In this document: one piece after another, positions 1 through 7,405 of the stretch
Position numbering within the stretch: the stretch's first letter is position 1
Layout of the letters: the number at the start of each line of letters is the position of its first letter
DNA from: Candidatus Ancaeobacter aquaticus
GTDB lineage: Bacteria; Auribacterota; Ancaeobacteria; Ancaeobacterales; Ancaeobacteraceae
NCBI GenBank assembly: GCA_030765405.1
Contig: JAVCCP010000040.1
Span: 1-64,000 of the forward strand
Reading direction: 5' to 3'
Length of the DNA stretch: 64,000 nt
Made by a program: the position numbers and the translations under genes
The notes under the pieces: model-generated
What the model was told of the DNA's origin: nothing
Databases searched by the model: none
Seen by the model: the letters and a program-made list of their open reading frames with translations, nothing else

Positions 1-1
1 A

Positions 2-1567
2 GCATTTGTTGGTACCGGCGGGAGCCTTCTGGATGTATCAGTTTTGGACACGACGGTATTAGATCTACAGGCATTGACATTAACAGGTGACTTAACAGCG
101 ACAGGCGCAGGCTTGACGCAGAGTGGTTCATTAGCGGTAACAGGAACAACAGATATAACCGCCGGAGCGGGAAATAACATTACTTTAACAACTGCTACAA
201 ATGATTTTACCGGTGGAGTGAGAATAGTAAGTGGAAATGATGTAGGCATTACAGACACAAATGCTTTGGTATTGGGGAATGCAAACGGTGTGAGTGCAGT
301 AAGCGGAGATCTGATAGCTGTTGCCAGCGGTGCTATAACACAAAGCGGAGCATATTCTGTAACAGGAACAACAGATGTAACAGCCGGAGCGGGAAATAAC
401 ATTACTTTAACAACTGCTACAAATGATTTTACCGGTGGAGTGAGAATAGTAAGCGGGAATGATGTGAGCCTTCGCGATACTGATGCAATGGACTTAGGCT
501 CTTCAACAATATCAGGGACCCTAACATTGCAAACGGGTGGAGACCTGACGCAAAGCGGCGCTTTAACAGTAACTGGTACGACAAGCATCACTGCAGGCGC
601 AAACGATGTAACATTTTCTAACACCAGTAATGATTTCACAGGAGCAGTAACTGTTGTCTCCGTAAAAGACTTAAGCCTGATAGACGCTAATGCAATGAGC
701 TTGGGCGCTGTCACATCAACAGGAACAGTTGATGTTGCTACCCTAACCGGTGATTTAACACTTACCGGTGCCATTAATACTACCGACGCTACCGCAAGCG
801 CTGTAAAACTTAATGCAGGCAAAAGTACGGCTGTTGGTATCTCAACCGGAGGCAGTATAATTATTAATGGAGGTGCTGTTGCTGTTGGTGTCGGAGGGCG
901 GGCTACATTTTATACAGGAAGCGTTAGCGGCAGCACAGGCCTGACAGCTTGTGTCGGATCAGGCAGCGGTAGATTTCGTTATAATAGCGATGAAATAGTG
1001 ACCAATTATACTACCGCATTAGGAACAGGCGATTATGCTATATATAGAGAAGAACCTACAGCAACCGTTACGGCTAAAGATGAAACTTTTACGTATAGCG
1101 GAGTTCCGTATTCCGGAGGAAACGGTGTTACAAAAAGCGGACTTGTTAATGGAGACACATCGACCATAACATTCAGTGGAACACTTACTTATTCCGGAAC
1201 ATCTCAGGGAGCCACAAGTGAGGGAACATATACGATTATTCCTAGTGGATATACTTCACTTTTGGGATACGGCATAGCTTATGTTAATGGAACCTTGACG
1301 ATTAAATACAAAGCAGTCCCAAGCGGTGTAACCAGCACTGAATTCAATAAAGCCAAAAACGTCGTCGCATCATTATACAACACTATCTCATCTTTATACA
1401 GCGTTCAGTGGTGTATCAACGGAACACAGGAAGGCATGTTGCTCTTTAATACCGAACAATCCGAAGATTCTACAAAAGAGATTTATAATGAAGGACCTTT
1501 CTCCGGCAGCAATTCTATAGAAGCTATTTCCTCATATCGACTTATTATAGATAGGTTGAAACCATAA
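2..1567 (+). CDS. Repeat-rich adhesin-like surface protein, 3' part (partial)
   Basis: The reading frame is open to the left edge from base 2, so the start lies outside the window; an in-frame TTG at 44 is not needed as a start. The visible ~521 residues are rich in Gly, Thr, Asn, Ser and Val. They contain repeated beta-strand units (VTGTTDITAGAGNNITL, TNDFTGGVRIVSGNDV) as seen in filamentous-haemagglutinin and autotransporter passenger stalks. A different block follows (about residues 345-440 from the TTG), with YSGVPYSGG, TLTYSGTSQGA and YGIAYVNGTLTI, which resembles the MBG/YDG-type repeat domains of large bacterial surface proteins. The C-terminus is short and non-repetitive. Probably exported and cell-surface. 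I see no C-terminal autotransporter barrel, so the export route is not shown. Family assignment rests on repeat style only. Confidence 0.7.
   Translation, partial: AFVGTGGSLLDVSVLDTTVLDLQALTLTGDLTATGAGLTQSGSLAVTGTTDITAGAGNNITLTTATNDFTGGVRIVSGNDVGITDTNALVLGNANGVSAVSGDLIAVASGAITQSGAYSVTGTTDVTAGAGNNITLTTATNDFTGGVRIVSGNDVSLRDTDAMDLGSSTISGTLTLQTGGDLTQSGALTVTGTTSITAGANDVTFSNTSNDFTGAVTVVSVKDLSLIDANAMSLGAVTSTGTVDVATLTGDLTLTGAINTTDATASAVKLNAGKSTAVGISTGGSIIINGGAVAVGVGGRATFYTGSVSGSTGLTACVGSGSGRFRYNSDEIVTNYTTALGTGDYAIYREEPTATVTAKDETFTYSGVPYSGGNGVTKSGLVNGDTSTITFSGTLTYSGTSQGATSEGTYTIIPSGYTSLLGYGIAYVNGTLTIKYKAVPSGVTSTEFNKAKNVVASLYNTISSLYSVQWCINGTQEGMLLFNTEQSEDSTKEIYNEGPFSGSNSIEAISSYRLIIDRLKP
139..465 (+). 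repeat. Two near-identical 105-bp coding repeats, 222-bp period
   Basis: Bases 139-243 and 361-465 are almost identical, with only a handful of substitutions, and lie 222 bp (74 codons) apart in frame. A more diverged third unit follows near 566-650. Near-identity at DNA level, not just protein level, suggests recent duplication or gene conversion within the adhesin gene. Confidence 0.85.
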
Positions 1568-1595
1568 TAGAGTGGAAACAGCAATTATTTAAAGA

Positions 1596-1617
1596 ATATC
1601 CCGATTTATCGGGATAT
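1596..1617. repeat. Palindromic hairpin of the CCCGATTTATCGGG family
   Basis: ATATCCCGAT, TT, ATCGGGATAT forms a perfect 10-bp inverted repeat about 30 bp after the adhesin stop codon. There is no T-tract, so it is not a textbook terminator. The same core returns at 16141-16170 and 42714-42739. Confidence 0.8.
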
Positions 1618-1691
1618 AACACTCAAATAAATTTACTTTTCCCAACGCTATTTAAGGTTAATATAATCCTAGTAAATCGGTGGATTTTATA

Positions 1692-1874
1692 ATGTTTAAA
1701 ATTCTAAGATTTTCTATGTTTCTTGCCTGTATTATATTTTCTCTTTTTATCTTATCAGGTAATTCATCCTCTTGGGTTTTCTCCCAAAGCGAGCTACCAT
1801 TTGGAAGGCGGTCCATACCGAACCCAAATACTATTTCATATATTGAAACATTTTCGGATTTTTTAAGATCTTAA
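1692..1874 (+). CDS. Possible small exported peptide or gene remnant (60 aa)
   Basis: I do not recognise this ORF. An ATG at 1692 opens 60 codons beginning MFKILRFSMFLACIIFSLF, which looks like a signal peptide (basic start, hydrophobic core to about residue 22). A short Ser/Pro-rich tail follows. An upstream in-frame ATG at 1680 is possible but less well placed. The last 44 bp overlap the 3' end of the convergent flavoprotein gene, which is unusual and lowers confidence. It could be the broken N-terminus of a longer secreted protein. Confidence 0.3.
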   Translation: MFKILRFSMFLACIIFSLFILSGNSSSWVFSQSELPFGRRSIPNPNTISYIETFSDFLRS

Positions 1875-3339
1875 AAAAGTTTTTAGCCATAAAGCCCATC
1901 ATCATCAGACCAATTTGCATATTATTGCCATAAAAGAACGTAGGATAGTTAAGAGGTCGAAAGATCTCAAAATATTTTGTTAATGTTTCCGCATCCATTG
2001 TTATCGGATACATCATCATTTTAGCTACCTGGTTTACGGCGGTTTCAATGTCTTTATTAATGAAATGAGAAACGTTATTGAGCGATTCTTTTGAAAAATC
2101 ATTTCTATCAAACGCTTTTTTGAGCTCTTTTCCGGCATAGATACCGTTTGCCAGTGAGTTGATATTGCCTAATTGTGCGCCTGCTACCCAGGTGTCACCG
2201 ATTGCCACGGCACCGTCTACTGCATTGTCCTTACAGAGGTCACGCACTCTTAATCGTGTGCCTTTTTGAGTTATAAATTTCAATGAGTCCGGATTATTTC
2301 CAAAGTATTTTTTCACGCGAGAATCACTTTCGATAAATACTTTCAGGTAATGATCCATCGGTTTCTTTAATGAGTAGTATTTCGTGTTTGAATAGAGTAC
2401 CAGAGACATTTCAACATTGTTTGCAATACCGATACCTGCAACAGCCGGGGGAAAATCTTCATCAAGCTTTAGATCTCCCATTACGAAACTGTAACCGCTT
2501 TTGAGGCCTTGTGGTTTTTCGAAAACGAACGTTTGATATTGTACATACCCTTGCGCGTTCTTGTTTACCGGTATTTTGGCTTTTTCAGAGAGGTTTGCCA
2601 GTATGCCATCAGCAGTAACGACCACCTTTGAGTGCACATTGGTGCCATCCAAAAGAATGCCTCCGACGATTTTCCCGTCATCATAGATAAAGTCTTTTAC
2701 TTTAGTATTGTAAAAGAGGTGGGCGCCGCTATTTTGCGCCTCATCAGCAAGTTGGTGTACGAGTGCGTCTTTTGAAGCTACATAACCCGTCATTCCTTTT
2801 TTAAACGTATCATCAAAGCAGTATCCGTCGGGTCCGTCCGCTGTCAGCCATTCCATTTTTGAATGTATAAAGTCATCTTTGAGCTTAAACTCAATTTCCG
2901 GAAACTCTAAAAAGCCTTCAGTTTTCTTCATGGTTGTTGCACCCGGAAAACTGAAGAGTATACCACCGTCAGCATGATGTGAAACATTCCTGTTTGGTAA
3001 TCGTTCAAACACTGCAGTATTGAGACCCTCTCTTGCGCAGCTAATGGCTGCACCCAGACCTGCAGGTCCCGCACCGACAATAATAACGTCGTATTCAGGC
3101 TCTATGGTTTGGTTCTGTTCAGTCTGGATCTCATCTTCCTTCATATTGGGGAGAGGAGCTTTTTTGTTAAATACCGCATTAGATTCACACACGTCTTCGC
3201 AACCGTAACAACTCATACATCTATCATGGTCCGCTACGTACATTTTTTTGTTTTTACCGAGGGCCAATATCATCTGTGGGCACGTTTTTATACATGCTTT
3301 ACATCCTGTACAGTTTTCAGATACGGTTACGATTGCCAT
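1831..3339 (-). CDS. FixC-like flavoprotein with fused N-terminal 2[4Fe-4S] ferredoxin
   Basis: About 502 residues. The chosen start is the ATG at 3339, preceded by a strong GGAGG; the longer ORF upstream has no ribosome site. Residues ~1-60 form a ferredoxin with two four-Cys clusters (CTGCKACIKTCP and CMSCYGCEDVCE). An FAD-binding Rossmann domain starts near residue 80 (DVIIVGAGPAGLGAA) and continues as a FixC/geranylgeranyl-reductase-type oxidoreductase, with a late GD motif (AIGDTWVAGAQLGNINSLANG) typical of that family. This equals FixX and FixC in one chain, so electrons can pass between the clusters and FAD within the protein. Substrate is unknown: quinone or prenyl reduction are both possible. 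No fixA/fixB (ETF) genes are nearby, so it is not a standard fix operon. Divergent from the TrmO-like gene. Confidence 0.8.
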   Translation of the reverse strand: MAIVTVSENCTGCKACIKTCPQMILALGKNKKMYVADHDRCMSCYGCEDVCESNAVFNKKAPLPNMKEDEIQTEQNQTIEPEYDVIIVGAGPAGLGAAISCAREGLNTAVFERLPNRNVSHHADGGILFSFPGATTMKKTEGFLEFPEIEFKLKDDFIHSKMEWLTADGPDGYCFDDTFKKGMTGYVASKDALVHQLADEAQNSGAHLFYNTKVKDFIYDDGKIVGGILLDGTNVHSKVVVTADGILANLSEKAKIPVNKNAQGYVQYQTFVFEKPQGLKSGYSFVMGDLKLDEDFPPAVAGIGIANNVEMSLVLYSNTKYYSLKKPMDHYLKVFIESDSRVKKYFGNNPDSLKFITQKGTRLRVRDLCKDNAVDGAVAIGDTWVAGAQLGNINSLANGIYAGKELKKAFDRNDFSKESLNNVSHFINKDIETAVNQVAKMMMYPITMDAETLTKYFEIFRPLNYPTFFYGNNMQIGLMMMGFMAKNFFKILKNPKMFQYMK

Positions 3340-3553
3340 GTGATACCTCCTTATGTTCTGATGCGAGCAGTTTATCCAAAAATAGACATAATGTATACCC
3401 ATTTCCGGAGAGAGTTTTTTCGTAATGTGTGGGTGTAATAATGTGCATATTTTTTGCTTTGTAGGATGCATAGATAAGCTTATAATTAAATTGACCGTCA
3501 TTTGCTATAAGGTTATATCTATTTAATGTTGGCAAATCTTTAGAGAGGTAAAT

Positions 3554-4057
3554 ATGGCAAAAGAAGAAGCTATTGATTGTGTAGAATGCGGAGCTAGGTG
3601 TTCTAAAGATGAGTGCTCTATTATTGACAATAAGACACTGTGTTACAGGTGTCTATTTGGGGATGTTTCTCCTGTTAGTTTCTATCCGATCGGTTTTGTT
3701 TTAAATGAACAGGACAGAGATAGCAGTGATTTTGGCTTGTCTAAAAAGGGCAATGTGTCTCGCATTGAGCTATTTGATTCGCAAAAGAGATTTATGTACA
3801 AACTGGAAGAAGAGAGTGGTCTTACGGTGGTGTATTATTTGCATAAGTCCCGAATGGTACGGTCGAAATTTAAACGTGGATATGATGGTAAAAAAGTGGG
3901 GGTATTCGCTTCACGTACGCCGGATAGGCTCTCAAGAATTGGTATTCAAGATGTTCAGCTTCTTGAAGTCAGTGGAACCATGTTGGTTGTTGAAGGGCTA
4001 GATGCGGTTAATGGTACGCCTGTATTAGATATTAAAATGAGATGGAAAAAGAAGTAA
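3554..4057 (+). CDS. TrmO-like tRNA methyltransferase with N-terminal zinc finger
   Basis: 167 residues with a GAGAGG-type ribosome site just upstream. Residues ~9-36 carry CVECGARC and later CYRC, two Cys pairs that look like a small zinc ribbon. From residue ~45 the chain follows the TrmO/YaeB (VirR) family: YPIGFVLN, SRIELF, LEEESGLTVVYYLHKS, GVFASRTPDR, IGIQDVQLLEV, GLDAVNGTPVLDIK. TrmO uses SAM to N6-methylate the t6A37 base of some tRNAs. E. coli TrmO is clearly longer, with a C-terminal domain absent here. The family's usual RP-NPIG segment reads RLSRIG, so cofactor or tRNA binding may differ. Family certain, exact activity less so. Confidence 0.75.
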   Translation: MAKEEAIDCVECGARCSKDECSIIDNKTLCYRCLFGDVSPVSFYPIGFVLNEQDRDSSDFGLSKKGNVSRIELFDSQKRFMYKLEEESGLTVVYYLHKSRMVRSKFKRGYDGKKVGVFASRTPDRLSRIGIQDVQLLEVSGTMLVVEGLDAVNGTPVLDIKMRWKKK

Positions 4058-4108
4058 CAGCTTTTCCTTTACATAAACACACTTTCAATGGATACAAAAG
4101 GAGTGCTG

Positions 4109-5107
4109 ATGCATAAAACAGGATTGGCATTAGGAAGCGGCGCGGCTAGAGGGCTTGCTCATATCGGCGTTTTAAAGGCACTTCAAGAAGAAAATGTCGA
4201 TATAGACATGATAGCCGGTTCGAGCATAGGGGCGCTTGTCGGTGCGTGCTATGCCACCTCTGGTGACATAACTTTTCTCGAAGAGATAGCGCTCAAGGTC
4301 GATTGGAAACAAATGTTCCGTCTTACGGATCCGAATTTTGCGTTCCTTTTCAGGGGAGCTATTCACGGAAAGAAGGTAAAAGAGCTATTAAAAAGCATCA
4401 TTGGCGACATAGAATTCAAGGACCTGAAGATTCCGCTTTCGATTGTCGCGACCGACGCGAATACCTGCGAAGAGATCGTTATACACGAAGGGTCGGTTGT
4501 TGAAGCGGTGAGAGCCAGTATCTCTATTCCGGCAATATTCATGCCCGTAAAATATTCCGGCGGTGATGCACGTACGGGCGTAATAAAAGAGCGGTACCTG
4601 ATCGACGGAGGGATTGTTAATCCGATACCGATAGATGTAGTTAAAGATATGGGCGCGACATTTGTTATTGCGTGTAATGTGATAAATGACCCAAAAACCC
4701 TCCCGATTCCGTTCAAGAAAAAAGAAACGATAAAGGTTCCGGTGGTGAAAAAGAAAAGCGACAGTGTCATATTTGAAAGAGTGAATAATGTGGTTATGAG
4801 CATCATGGAAGACAACGCCGATGCGGTCAGTGCTTTACAGGAAATTGTAGGTACACTCAAAAAGAAGCTTAATAGCAGGAAGCAGCCTCTTGAACCTCAA
4901 ATGCCGAATATGTTCGAAACTATTGCCCGGACGATAATGGCAATGGAATATGAATTAGCAAAATCTAAGGTAAAGGACGCAGATATTGTTATAACTCCAG
5001 ACACGTCTTTTGTCGCTCCGTTAGAGTTTTTCCGCGGTAAAGAAACTATTGCGCAAGGGTATACCGCTGCACGAAATATTCGGGACACTCTTTGTAAAAT
5101 TTTATAA
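4109..5107 (+). CDS. Patatin-like phospholipase (RssA/YchK type)
   Basis: 332 residues from the ATG at 4109, preceded by AGGAG at ideal spacing; an earlier in-frame ATG at 4088 has no such site. The patatin hallmarks are in order: the oxyanion loop (GSGAARGLAHIG), the nucleophile elbow GSSIG, and the catalytic Asp in LIDGG. These form a Ser-Asp dyad serine hydrolase acting on acyl-lipids, often cytosolic or membrane-associated in bacteria. A Lys-rich linker (~residues 210-225) interrupts the C-terminal half. Expressed alone on the plus strand. Substrate is unknown. Confidence 0.88.
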   Translation: MHKTGLALGSGAARGLAHIGVLKALQEENVDIDMIAGSSIGALVGACYATSGDITFLEEIALKVDWKQMFRLTDPNFAFLFRGAIHGKKVKELLKSIIGDIEFKDLKIPLSIVATDANTCEEIVIHEGSVVEAVRASISIPAIFMPVKYSGGDARTGVIKERYLIDGGIVNPIPIDVVKDMGATFVIACNVINDPKTLPIPFKKKETIKVPVVKKKSDSVIFERVNNVVMSIMEDNADAVSALQEIVGTLKKKLNSRKQPLEPQMPNMFETIARTIMAMEYELAKSKVKDADIVITPDTSFVAPLEFFRGKETIAQGYTAARNIRDTLCKIL

Positions 5108-5352
5108 TGCAAGTATATATAATTAAATAATCCTTCGTGCCGGTAAAAATAGGAATATTAGAAGAATAGCAAGGCGCGTTGGTAAAAGATAAAAACGGCA
5201 TACCTGAAATCAGACTATGTAACTTTGAATTTCTCAAAAGAATATAGATTTGTTCAGTATACTTTATATATTTGTCTTTTACGTCATTCTTTACTGTGTT
5301 ACCATCTCACTAGTTGTAAGTAACGGTTCATATTATATATACGGGGGTCATA
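5108..5352 (+). other. Intergenic stretch with a degenerate ORF
   Basis: No intact gene. From a GTG at 5137, ten codons (MPVKIGILEE) are followed by TAG and then 25 further in-frame codons (QGALVKDKNGIPEIRLCNFE...) ending at 5247. The second part has ordinary protein-like composition, so this may be a decayed gene end or chance. I do not recognise it. Confidence 0.25.
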
Positions 5353-5508
5353 ATGAACAAAGTGCGACCATTTTTTAAGATACTACTTTTTATAGCCGTG
5401 ATGTTCTATGTTGTTGCAACTGCGTATATGATGAGCGATCTTTATTTCAAGTTTGGTGAGATGGATCACGTTATGATGCATTTGAGACGAGCACACGTAC
5501 AAAAGTAA
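5353..5508 (+). CDS. 51-aa single-pass membrane microprotein
   Basis: ATG at 5353, preceded by GGGGG at workable spacing and followed by a terminator-like hairpin, so it looks like a self-contained small gene. The product starts MNKVRPFFKILLFIAVMFYV, with one hydrophobic segment (~residues 8-25). A Met/His-rich tail follows (FGEMDHVMMHLRRAHVQK). No family recognised. The Met/His tail could bind a metal, but that is speculation. No downstream cistron shares the transcript. Confidence 0.5.
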   Translation: MNKVRPFFKILLFIAVMFYVVATAYMMSDLYFKFGEMDHVMMHLRRAHVQK

Positions 5509-5524
5509 TGAGATCAAATTAAAG

Positions 5525-5555
5525 ACGGCTCTATAAACTATCGGACCGTTTTTTT
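5525..5555 (+). terminator. Probable intrinsic terminator
   Basis: ACGG-C-TC pairs with GG-A-CCGT (one mismatch and one G-T pair) around an 11-nt loop, followed immediately by seven T. It lies 17 bp after the microprotein stop. Confidence 0.55.
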
Positions 5556-5716
5556 GTGTTTCGTTGTACAGCCATAATAATTTCTACTACGTGGGAACAA
5601 TTTGTAAATATGCGATTTTTAGATCATTGTCCTTTTCGTATATCCTTTCAACCAAACAGTCTATATTTCAATGCTTTTTTAATTGCACTATCTTAATAAT
5701 ATAAAGGGGATATCAT

Positions 5717-7120
5717 ATGCTACATAAAAAACATAAAGCAAAAAAATCTGGATTGCAAGATGAGATGTTGTATCCGACATTCGGTTCACGCGAGTTGAGT
5801 GCGCCAGTGCCAAAATATACAATGCCAAAAAAAGAAATGACCTCACGTGATGCGTACCAGCTTGTACATGATGAACTCATGCTTGACGGCAATGCACGGC
5901 TCAATCTTGCAACATTCGTAACGACGTGGATGGATCCTGAAGCAAACAAATTGATGGCTGAAACATTTGATAAGAATATGATTGATAAAGACGAATATCC
6001 TCAAACCGCGGAGTTGGAAATGCGCTGTGTCAATATATTGGCGGATCTCTATAATGCGCCAAATGAAAAAGATGTGGTTGGCTGCTCTACAACGGGATCA
6101 AGTGAAGCTGTCATGCTTTGTGGTATGGCTTTTAAGTGGAAATGGAAAGAGCGGATGAAAAAGAAGGGTAAGCCTACAGATAAACCGAACTTGGTTATGG
6201 GTGTAGATGTCCAAATATGTTGGGATAAGTTTTGCCGTTATTGGGAAATCGAGCCACGGCTCATTCCTATGGAAAAAGGCCGTTATAGTATTACGCCGGA
6301 AGAAGTATTAAAAAGATGTGATGAAAATACGATTGGTGTTGCAGCAATATTAGGGACAACATTTACCGGTGAATATGAGCCCATTAAAAAAATAGATGAT
6401 GCCCTCGATACATTTAATAAAAAAACAGGATACGATATACCTCTTCATGTTGATGCTGCAAGCGGAGGATTTATAGCTCCGTTCCTGCAGCCAAAACTTC
6501 AATGGGATTTTCGTTTAAAATGGGTTAAGTCAATCAATGTATCGGGACATAAATACGGTTTAGTGTATCCCGGTGTTGGTTGGGCTCTCTGGCGTGATAA
6601 AGCGGAGCTTCCGGAAGATCTTGTGTTTCATGTGAATTATCTTGGTGGTGATATGCCGACATTTGCGTTAAATTTTTCCAGACCGGGAAATCAAATCGTA
6701 GCTCAATACTACAATTTTTTGCGGTTAGGATTTGACGGGTATAAACGCATACAACAAGCGTCTCAAGACGTAGCGGTGTATTTATCGGGTAAAATTGAAA
6801 AACTTGGACCGTTTGAGTGTCTCACACGCGGTAAAGATATACCGGTTTTTGCATTTAAGATCAAAGACAAGGCAAAAGTAAATTATACGGTTTTTGATAT
6901 ATCAGAGATGTTGCGGCATCGTGGCTGGCTTGTCCCGGCATATACGTTGCCTGAAAATTGTGAGGATATGGCAGTGTTGCGTATTGTTGTTAAAGAAGGG
7001 TTTAGCCGTGATATGGCAGAGCTTTTACTTGAAGATATTAACCGTATTCTTGACCATTACAAAAACCAACCAGGGTATAAACCAACAACGAGAAAGACAA
7101 AAGGAAAAATACGCTGTTAA
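5717..7120 (+). CDS. gadB: Glutamate decarboxylase
   Basis: 467 residues, full length for the family. PLP-dependent fold-type I enzyme that converts glutamate to GABA and CO2, consuming a proton, and is classically used for acid resistance. Family signatures run along the chain: YPTFGSREL, LNLATFVTTWMDPEA, GCSTTGSSEAVMLCG, HVDAASGGFIAPF, and the PLP lysine in NVSGHKYGLVYPGVGW (about residue 279). The ribosome site AAAGGGG precedes the ATG. The usual glutamate/GABA antiporter gadC is not adjacent; a GltS-type glutamate symporter gene lies about 20 kb away (26947-28323). The next genes encode a small secreted protein and a nucleotide cyclase, 31 bp and further downstream, possibly co-transcribed. 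Confidence 0.93.
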   Translation: MLHKKHKAKKSGLQDEMLYPTFGSRELSAPVPKYTMPKKEMTSRDAYQLVHDELMLDGNARLNLATFVTTWMDPEANKLMAETFDKNMIDKDEYPQTAELEMRCVNILADLYNAPNEKDVVGCSTTGSSEAVMLCGMAFKWKWKERMKKKGKPTDKPNLVMGVDVQICWDKFCRYWEIEPRLIPMEKGRYSITPEEVLKRCDENTIGVAAILGTTFTGEYEPIKKIDDALDTFNKKTGYDIPLHVDAASGGFIAPFLQPKLQWDFRLKWVKSINVSGHKYGLVYPGVGWALWRDKAELPEDLVFHVNYLGGDMPTFALNFSRPGNQIVAQYYNFLRLGFDGYKRIQQASQDVAVYLSGKIEKLGPFECLTRGKDIPVFAFKIKDKAKVNYTVFDISEMLRHRGWLVPAYTLPENCEDMAVLRIVVKEGFSRDMAELLLEDINRILDHYKNQPGYKPTTRKTKGKIRC

Positions 7121-7151
7121 AGAGTAGTGTAATGAATAGTAAGGAGGGTGT

Positions 7152-7403
7152 ATGAAAAAGTTAGTATTATTGTCTTCTTTATTTGTCTTGATGCTGTGCG
7201 GTTCTGCATATGCCTTTGGGCCAATACCACGTGTTGGAGCTGAAAATCAGGCGTTTCAAAAAAATTATGAGTTAAGACGGGAGAAAGAAAAAAGCAAGCC
7301 TTCTATTGAAATCCTGGATGAGAAGGAAGGTGCTGAGCCGAGAAACACCCTGTTTCAGCCAAATCGCGAAGAAAAACCAACGTCAGAGAAAAAGGCTGAG
7401 TAA
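7152..7403 (+). CDS. Small secreted charged protein (83 aa)
   Basis: Preceded by AAGGAGGGTGT. A clear Sec signal peptide (MKKLVLLSSLFVLMLCGSAYA) ends with an AYA cleavage site near residue 21. The mature part is ~62 residues, very rich in Glu, Lys and Arg with no predicted fold, so probably periplasmic and disordered. It stops 2 bp before the cyclase start, which implies translational coupling. A possible role is as a periplasmic partner of the cyclase sensor domain; that is inferred from position only. Confidence 0.7.
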   Translation: MKKLVLLSSLFVLMLCGSAYAFGPIPRVGAENQAFQKNYELRREKEKSKPSIEILDEKEGAEPRNTLFQPNREEKPTSEKKAE

Positions 7404-7405
7404 TA

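Noticed and set aside
139-650. CRISPR-like regular repeats
   Set aside because: The repeats are in frame within a long open coding sequence, with 222-bp period and no short unique spacers.
4363-4860. 165-codon minus-strand ORF inside the patatin gene
   Set aside because: Antisense shadow of a clearly coding plus-strand gene; low-complexity Ser/Thr/Ile composition and no family.
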